In this document: piece by piece, positions 58,323-64,000 of the stretch
How positions within the stretch are numbered: the stretch's first letter is position 1
Layout of the letters: each line of letters opens with the position of its first letter
Assembly (NCBI RefSeq): GCF_001307275.1
Contig: NZ_CP012831.1
Location: forward strand, 620,001 to 684,000
Origin: Pseudomonas fluorescens
GTDB taxonomy: Bacteria; Pseudomonadota; Gammaproteobacteria; Pseudomonadales; Pseudomonadaceae
Length of the DNA stretch: 64,000 nt
Direction: 5' to 3'
Notes under the pieces: generated by a model
Databases searched by the model: none
What the model was told of the DNA's origin: nothing
The model's input: only the letters and a program-made list of their open reading frames with translations
Made by a program: the position numbers and the translations under genes

Positions 58323-61300
58323 ATGCTCAGACGCATAACCGAATGTCTCCTGCTGATCAGCGCAGCGTTATATGCAGGAGTGCTCGCGGCGACACCGGAT
58401 GCGCCCGGGCAATACACGCTGCTGGGGCGCTCGTCCATGGCTCAGGCCGAGATCAAGCTCGATGATGTTCACCGCGCCTGGCTAAAAAGCCGGCAGGAAC
58501 TGGTCCTGGGCACTTCCGCACCGGACTACCCACCCTTCGATCTGTCTGCCAGCGGACGCGACTACGAAGGCCTGACCGCCGACTATGCCGACATTCTCGC
58601 CAAGTCCACCGGCTTGCCCATGAGAGTCCTGCGTTTCGCCTCCCGTGAGGCAGCCATGGCGGCGCTCAAGGACGGGCAAATCGACATGCTTGGCACCGCC
58701 AACGGTTTCGAGGCCCGCGACCCCGACATTGCGCTCTCGACGCCGTACGCAGTGGACCAACCCGTTCTCGTCACCCGAACGAATGAAAGCCGATCCCTGA
58801 ATGAAGACCTCAAGGGGTTGCGGCTGAGCATGGTCTATCACTACCTGCCGCTGCAGGAAATCGAAAAACTCTACCCCAAGGCAATCATCACCACCTATCC
58901 GTCCTACCAGAACGCCATCAATGCCGTCGCTTTTGGCCAGGCCGATGTATTTCTCGGCGATACCCTGTCCACCCACTACATGATCAGCAAGGGTTACTTG
59001 AGCAATATCCGCATGGCCAGCTTCGGCAAACATGAATCCTATGGCTTCGGTTTCGCCGTACGCCGTGGCGATACCCGCTTGCTGGAGGTCATCAACGCGA
59101 CGCTGAACCAGATCCCCATCGCCGAACAGACGGCCATTGCCAAGCGCTGGAGTGCAGGCAGCGACCTGTACCTCACGGACCACCGGGTACAACTGACCGA
59201 CCGCGAGCAACGCTGGCTGGCCAGGCATCCGGTGGTCAGGGTGGTGGTGAACGAAACCTCCGCCCCCTTCACCTTCTTCGATCCGGACGGCGATTTTCGC
59301 GGCATCAGCGCCGACCTGCTGGAGCTGATCCGGCTGCGCACCGGCCTGCGCCTGGACATCCAGCGCCGCCAGAACGACAGTGAAATGATTGCCGCGGTCC
59401 TCAACGATCAAGCCGACATGATCGCCGCGCTGTTGCCCAGCAGTGAACGGCAACGCCAGTTGAAATTCAGCCGCCCCTACGTCGACAGCTCGTTCGTCCT
59501 GCTGACCCGCAAGCCGTCCGACACGCCCACCACGCTCGATCAGTTCGGCCACGCCAGCCTGGCGATCGCCAAGGGCAACCCACTCATTGAATGGCTACGC
59601 AGCCAGTACCCGAACATCCGGATCATCGAAACGGACGGCCCCTTGCGCGCCGTGGAAATGCTCGCCCATGGCCAGGTCGACGGCAGCGTGAACTCGCAGG
59701 TGATGGCCAACTACTTCATCTCCTCCCAGGCGTGGCGGGACAGGTTGCAGATCAGCAGCACGGTAGGCACCCAACAGGCGCTGTTCGCGCTGGCCACGGC
59801 CAAACACGCCAGCGAGTTGAACGCCATCCTCGACAAGGCCCTGACCAGCATCGACCCCGACGAACTGGGCATCATCAACAACCGCTGGCGCGGTTACGTC
59901 TCGCCCTCGGAACACACCTGGCGCACGTATAACCGCCTATTCTTCCAGGTCGTCGCGGGCGTCGGCCTGTTGCTGCTGCTTTCCCTGACATGGAACGCCT
60001 ACATGCAGCGCCAGATCAGGCAACGTCAACGGGCTGAACTGGCCCTCAACGATCAACTCGAATTCATGCATTCGCTGCTCAATGGCACCCCCCACCCTAT
60101 CTACGTGAGGGATCGCAACGGCATCCTGCAGAGCTGCAACGACAGTTACCTGGAAACGTTCAACGCCAGGCGCGAAGACGTCATCGGCAAGGACTCGATG
60201 CCAGGTTCCATGAGCAATGCCTTCGAAGCACAGGAATACCAGGCGGACTACCAGCGCGTCATGGCCGAAGGCACCGCGCTGATCGTGGACCGTCCCCTGC
60301 ACATCGGCGACCGGAAACTGACGATCTATCACTGGATCCTTCCCTACCGAAACTCCGCCGCGCAAGTGCAAGGCATCATCGGCGGCTGGATCGACATCAG
60401 CGAACGACGGCAGCTGTTCGAGGAACTGCGCGCATCCAAGCAACGGGCCGATGACGCAAACCGCGCCAAAAGCACGTTCCTGGCCACCATGAGCCATGAA
60501 ATCCGCACCCCGATGAACGCGGTGATCGGCATGCTCGAGCTGGCCCTGAAACACGCCGACAAGGGCCACGTGGACCGCTCGACCATCGCAGTCGCCTACG
60601 AGTCGGCTTCCGGCATGCTCGAGCTGATCGGCGATATCCTGGACATCGCCCGTATCGAATCAGGCCATCTGAGCCTGGCCCCCGAACGCGTCAACCTCAG
60701 GGTTTTGCTGCAATCGGTCATACGGGTCTTCGAGGGTGTGGCCCGGCAGAAAAACCTGGCGTTGTCGCTGCAGTTCGATGCCGCCGAGGGCAATCCCGAC
60801 GTGTTGATAGACCCCTTGCGATTCAAGCAGGTGCTGTCGAACCTGATCAGCAATGCCCTCAAATTTACCGAGCAGGGCCAGGTCGTGGTCAAGGTCCGGC
60901 TAGCGCCAACCGAACAGGACGACGTCCTGCACATGTATCTGGAGGTCAACGACAGCGGCATCGGTATCGGCCCGGCAGACTTGCAACGCTTGTTCGAGCC
61001 GTTTGCCCAGGTCGATAACACCAGCCGAATGGCCCGCAAAGGCGCGGGGCTGGGGCTGGTGATCAGTCGCAACCTGTGCCGGATGATGGGCGGCAACCTG
61101 CACATGAGCAGCCAACCCGGTGTCGGCACCCAGGTCCAGGTCCACCTGCAACTGACCGTCCTGTCGACGGCGCCGGTGAGCCTCCCACTCGAACCGGTCA
61201 TCGAAACGGCCCAGGCCGCCTTGAACGTCCTGATCGTGGACGATCATCCCGCCAACCGCCTGCTGATGTCCCAGCAATTGGAATACCTCGGCCATCACTA

Positions 61301-61943
61301 CCGGGTCGCCCACGATGGTGCCCACGGGCTCGAGGTCTGGCAGGAAGGCCATTTCGATCTGGTCATCGCCGATTGCAACATGCCCATCATGAGCGGTTAC
61401 GAACTGGCCCGCTCGATTCGTCGCGATGAGTCCGAACAGCGACGGCCACCCTGCACCCTCCTGGGGTTCACCGCCAATGCTCAACCGGAGGAAAAACAAC
61501 GCTGCCTGGACGCCGGAATGGATGACTGCCTGTTCAAACCGATCAGCCTGAGCGCCTTGAGCCAGTGGATCAAGACGGTCAAACCCGTCGGTCACCCAAC
61601 GGCTTTCAGCGTGCACTGTCTCCAGGCGTTGACCGGCGGCGACCCTTCGTCCAACCGGCGCCTGCTGGCGGAGTTACTCAGCAGCTGTCGCGCGGACCGC
61701 CTGGAGTTGCTCGACGTCGCCCAGGGCGCTAACCGCCAAGCGCTGACCGAAACGGCGCACAAGATAAAAGGCGTCGCCCGCATCGTCCAGGCGACCACGC
61801 TGATCCAGCGGTGCGAGGCGCTGGAGCAGGCGTGTCATCCGGCACAGGCCCCTGAACGAATCAGCGCCTGCATCGACGCCCTCGACCGCGCCATGAGCGA
61901 ACTGGAGCGGGCCCTGGAAACGGAGATCGCCAAGGCAAAATAA
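58323..61943 (+). CDS. BvgS/EvgS-type hybrid sensor kinase, RocS2-like
   Basis: The 1206-residue kinase has the full unorthodox layout: signal peptide (1-22); two periplasmic Venus-flytrap (SBP family 3) domains at about 50-280 and 295-525; a membrane segment at about 538-562; a PAS domain (about 577-700); HisKA with MSHEIRTPMNAVIG, His725; HATPase (NALKFTEQGQ; GAGLGLVISR); a receiver with IADCNMPIMSG, Asp1017; and an Hpt domain with AHKIKGVARI, His1146. The phosphorelay His-Asp-His would end at the RocA2-like regulator Asp53. It is co-directional with that gene at a 9-base spacing. Confidence 0.92.
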   Translation: MLRRITECLLLISAALYAGVLAATPDAPGQYTLLGRSSMAQAEIKLDDVHRAWLKSRQELVLGTSAPDYPPFDLSASGRDYEGLTADYADILAKSTGLPMRVLRFASREAAMAALKDGQIDMLGTANGFEARDPDIALSTPYAVDQPVLVTRTNESRSLNEDLKGLRLSMVYHYLPLQEIEKLYPKAIITTYPSYQNAINAVAFGQADVFLGDTLSTHYMISKGYLSNIRMASFGKHESYGFGFAVRRGDTRLLEVINATLNQIPIAEQTAIAKRWSAGSDLYLTDHRVQLTDREQRWLARHPVVRVVVNETSAPFTFFDPDGDFRGISADLLELIRLRTGLRLDIQRRQNDSEMIAAVLNDQADMIAALLPSSERQRQLKFSRPYVDSSFVLLTRKPSDTPTTLDQFGHASLAIAKGNPLIEWLRSQYPNIRIIETDGPLRAVEMLAHGQVDGSVNSQVMANYFISSQAWRDRLQISSTVGTQQALFALATAKHASELNAILDKALTSIDPDELGIINNRWRGYVSPSEHTWRTYNRLFFQVVAGVGLLLLLSLTWNAYMQRQIRQRQRAELALNDQLEFMHSLLNGTPHPIYVRDRNGILQSCNDSYLETFNARREDVIGKDSMPGSMSNAFEAQEYQADYQRVMAEGTALIVDRPLHIGDRKLTIYHWILPYRNSAAQVQGIIGGWIDISERRQLFEELRASKQRADDANRAKSTFLATMSHEIRTPMNAVIGMLELALKHADKGHVDRSTIAVAYESASGMLELIGDILDIARIESGHLSLAPERVNLRVLLQSVIRVFEGVARQKNLALSLQFDAAEGNPDVLIDPLRFKQVLSNLISNALKFTEQGQVVVKVRLAPTEQDDVLHMYLEVNDSGIGIGPADLQRLFEPFAQVDNTSRMARKGAGLGLVISRNLCRMMGGNLHMSSQPGVGTQVQVHLQLTVLSTAPVSLPLEPVIETAQAALNVLIVDDHPANRLLMSQQLEYLGHHYRVAHDGAHGLEVWQEGHFDLVIADCNMPIMSGYELARSIRRDESEQRRPPCTLLGFTANAQPEEKQRCLDAGMDDCLFKPISLSALSQWIKTVKPVGHPTAFSVHCLQALTGGDPSSNRRLLAELLSSCRADRLELLDVAQGANRQALTETAHKIKGVARIVQATTLIQRCEALEQACHPAQAPERISACIDALDRAMSELERALETEIAKAK

Positions 61944-61983
61944 TCCAGCGTTTACTATGCTATTCGCTCAGCAGTGCGTACCT

Positions 61984-62038
61984 GGGGTGTTCTCGATCGG
62001 TTTCCCTTGCACGCGGGAACACCCATCGAGAACACCCC
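61984..62038. other. 55-base dyad with 14-base perfect arms
   Basis: GGGGTGTTCTCGAT (61984-61997) and ATCGAGAACACCCC (62025-62038) are perfectly complementary across 27 bases. The inner sequence can also pair partly (TTTCCC with GGGAA). It lies between the kinase stop and the HD-GYP gene, 21 bases before its ATG, and could act as terminator, attenuator or operator. Confidence 0.7.
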
Positions 62039-62059
62039 CTGACACTTGGAGTGACTGCA

Positions 62060-64000
62060 ATGCCCAGCGCACCGCGTCCGGACAAACGCCGGTTTCCCCT
62101 GCATGTCCACATCAGCGTGATGTTTACCCTGCTTTTGTTGTTGACCGGGGTGGTGCTGGGTATTTTCAACTACCGGCAAACCACGCAAATCATCCTGTCC
62201 AGCAGTGAACAACTGTTCAACCGCATTGAACAGGAGGTGCGCCTGGACTTGTATGACACCTACGAACCCATCCGCCACCTGCTGAGCCTGCTGGCCGACT
62301 ACCCGGCAACACGCACGCCGCAGATGGCGCAACGCCTGGCCCTGCTCGTGCCCTTCAGCCAGGCATTGCGGGACAACCCGAACCTGGCGTCGTTGTACCT
62401 GGGCGATCAGCGCGGCAATTTCCTGATGGTCCGGCCATTGCGCACCCCGGCCCTGAAAACCGCCCTGCGGGCCCCCGCCGAGGCGGCCTATCAGGTCTGG
62501 ACCGTGGAGCGGGCCACCGAGCAGGGCCCGGTCCACTCCCAGTCGCTGTTCTACGACGAGACCCTGACGCTCATCGATCGCCGGGACATGGCCGACGAAA
62601 CCTACGATCCGCGCAGCCGTGGCTGGTTTCGCAGCGCCGTCGGCAGCGCCGGGCAGATCACCACCGAGCCCTACGTTTTCTTCTCCACGCATAACGTCGG
62701 CACCACCCTCGCCCGGCGCAGCGGCGAGCAGGCAGTCATCGGCGCCGACCTGACCCTGGCAGCCCTGTCCCAGACCCTGGCCAAGCACAAGGTGACCACC
62801 GGCACCGAGATCGTGTTGCTCGATCCCAAGGGCAACGCCGTGGGTTATCCCGACAGCGACCGGCTGCTCGCCGACGCCCGGTCGGCGCGCCTGATCAAGG
62901 CCCGCGACCTCAACCCGGCCATCGCCGCCGTCCTCGACGACAACACTGATACGACCCGACTGGAAGCGGCCGGACGCCAGTGGATCGTGTCGCGTAGCCA
63001 CATGCAGGAAGGCGGGCCCCAAGGCCTGGAACTGGCGCTGCTGGTGCCTGAGGATGAACTGCTGGACAACGCTTATCGCATGCGCTGGCAAGGTGCGCTC
63101 ATCACCCTGGCCACCCTGCTGCTGTGCCTGCCCCTGGGCTGGCTGACGTCCAGGATCCTGGTCAAGCCCTTGCGCGAACTGGTGCAGGAGGCCGACGCCA
63201 TTCGCAGCTTTGACTTCAACTACCCGGTGTCCCGCCGCTCCCCGGTACTGGAGGTCGATCAGTTGAGCGTCTCGATGGCACGCATGAAAGAGACCCTGGC
63301 AAGTTTCTTTGAAATCACCGCCAGCCTGCGCGCCGAAACCCGCTTCGCCCCGTTGCTGGAACGCATGTTGTTCGAAACCGTGAAAATCGGCCAGGCCCAG
63401 GCCGGCCTGATCTACCTGCGCGAGAACGACGAAAATCGGCTCAAGCCCTATGGGCTGGTGATCGATGGAACCCCCAGGGACCTCGCCGCCTTCAAACTGC
63501 GCAGTCATGAGCTACAAGCGGGCGACAGCCCGCAATGGCTCCAACAACTGGTCATCGCGGACAATCTCGTGACCTCCCTGGGCTTCGAGCAGGCGGCCGA
63601 CCTGCAAGGCATCCTGCAGGCACTGGACTCGCCTCGGGTCCACCTGATCGGCATCCGCCTGCGCAATCGCCATCAGGAAACCGTCGGCGTATTGGTGTTG
63701 CTGATCACCGACAGCGGCACCGAAGCAGACCTGGAAAAACTCCAGCCCGACCGCATCGCCTTCCTCCAAGCCGTGTCCGGCGCCGCCACCGTGAGCATCG
63801 AGGGCCAGCGCCTGCAAGCCAAGCAAAAGCAGCTACTGGACGCCTTCATCCAACTGCTGGCCGGCGCGATCGATGCCAAGAGCCCCTACACCGGCGGCCA
63901 TTGCCAGCGGGTGCCGGTCCTGACCCTGATGCTCGCCCAGGCCGCCGCTGCCAGCCAGGCCCCGGCGTTCAGCGCCTACCGGCCCACGGAGGATGAATGG
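62060..64000 (+). CDS. dCache-HAMP-GAF-HD-GYP protein (3' end outside window)
   Basis: The frame is open from an ATG at 62060 to the window edge (647 residues). TM1 is at about residues 18-37 (MFTLLLLLTGVVLGIF); a periplasmic dCache-like sensor follows to about 330, then TM2 at about 343-362, a HAMP segment (ILVKPLRELVQEADAI), a GAF domain at about 427-575 and the start of an HD-GYP domain (IDAKSPYTGGHCQRVPVLTLML) at about 599. The catalytic HD and GYP residues lie beyond the edge, so activity cannot be judged. Expected role: cyclic-di-GMP phosphodiesterase controlled by an extracellular ligand. Confidence 0.88.
   Translation, partial: MPSAPRPDKRRFPLHVHISVMFTLLLLLTGVVLGIFNYRQTTQIILSSSEQLFNRIEQEVRLDLYDTYEPIRHLLSLLADYPATRTPQMAQRLALLVPFSQALRDNPNLASLYLGDQRGNFLMVRPLRTPALKTALRAPAEAAYQVWTVERATEQGPVHSQSLFYDETLTLIDRRDMADETYDPRSRGWFRSAVGSAGQITTEPYVFFSTHNVGTTLARRSGEQAVIGADLTLAALSQTLAKHKVTTGTEIVLLDPKGNAVGYPDSDRLLADARSARLIKARDLNPAIAAVLDDNTDTTRLEAAGRQWIVSRSHMQEGGPQGLELALLVPEDELLDNAYRMRWQGALITLATLLLCLPLGWLTSRILVKPLRELVQEADAIRSFDFNYPVSRRSPVLEVDQLSVSMARMKETLASFFEITASLRAETRFAPLLERMLFETVKIGQAQAGLIYLRENDENRLKPYGLVIDGTPRDLAAFKLRSHELQAGDSPQWLQQLVIADNLVTSLGFEQAADLQGILQALDSPRVHLIGIRLRNRHQETVGVLVLLITDSGTEADLEKLQPDRIAFLQAVSGAATVSIEGQRLQAKQKQLLDAFIQLLAGAIDAKSPYTGGHCQRVPVLTLMLAQAAAASQAPAFSAYRPTEDEW

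Noticed and set aside
61955..63508. 517-codon minus-strand frame opposite the HD-GYP gene
   Set aside because: The plus-strand frame from 62060 has a signal anchor, HAMP and HD-GYP segments, and is open to the edge; the antisense frame has none.

Overview
The window is high-GC chromosomal DNA from a fluorescent pseudomonad, most likely of the Pseudomonas fluorescens complex. The evidence is the content and order of the pyoverdine genes (an MbtH-like gene, pvdH, pvdL, pvdS and a pvdYII-type acyltransferase), the blocks that match my memory of P. aeruginosa PAO1, and the many small intergenic REP palindromes (core GTGGGAGCGAGCTTGCTCGC). I see no rRNA, tRNA, CRISPR array, prophage or intact insertion sequence. 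Nearly all the DNA is coding.

Region 1 (1-6.6 kb) is metabolic: a truncated alpha/beta hydrolase, then the divergent pair ppsA (PEP synthase) and ppsR (its regulatory kinase/phosphatase), then a secreted DJ-1/PfpI-like protein divergent from a LysR regulator. Region 2 (6.6-31 kb) is a pyoverdine locus. On the minus strand it holds the MbtH-like gene, pvdH, an N-acetyltransferase and the 13-kb NRPS gene pvdL; the iron-starvation sigma factor gene pvdS is divergent from pvdL, and a siderophore acyltransferase gene follows. I can read four PvdS-type promoters (TAAAT or TAATT, 16 bases, CGT) in front of the MbtH-like gene, pvdH, pvdL and the acyltransferase, and a Fur-box-like sequence over a good sigma70 promoter in front of pvdS. 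A periplasmic disulfide module lies between pvdH and pvdL: a DsbRS-like two-component system divergent from dsbD2-dsbE2-dsbG.

Region 3 (31-40 kb) holds a periplasmic binding protein, then a TetR repressor divergent from a four-gene acyl-CoA catabolic operon: AtuA-like protein, carboxyltransferase, acyl-CoA dehydrogenase and biotin carboxylase. This looks like a shortened acyclic-terpene/leucine-type pathway without its own hydratase. Region 4 (39.5-55.7 kb) is mostly housekeeping: an exonuclease, ppnP, a MOSC protein, cheV, an unassigned NarL-type two-component system with an unknown helical protein, yegS, molybdenum cofactor genes (moeA, moaB, mobA), small lipoprotein and membrane proteins, a pseudouridine synthase, a Kef-type antiporter, an ammonium transporter and an ElaB/YqjE-type membrane stress cluster.

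Region 5 (55.8-64 kb) holds a dGTPase gene followed by a RocA2/RocS2-like (BvgAS-type) phosphorelay behind an AT-rich promoter region, and then a dCache-HAMP-GAF-HD-GYP protein that runs off the window. Both genes that cross the window edges (1-936 minus, 62060-64000 plus) are open to the edge.
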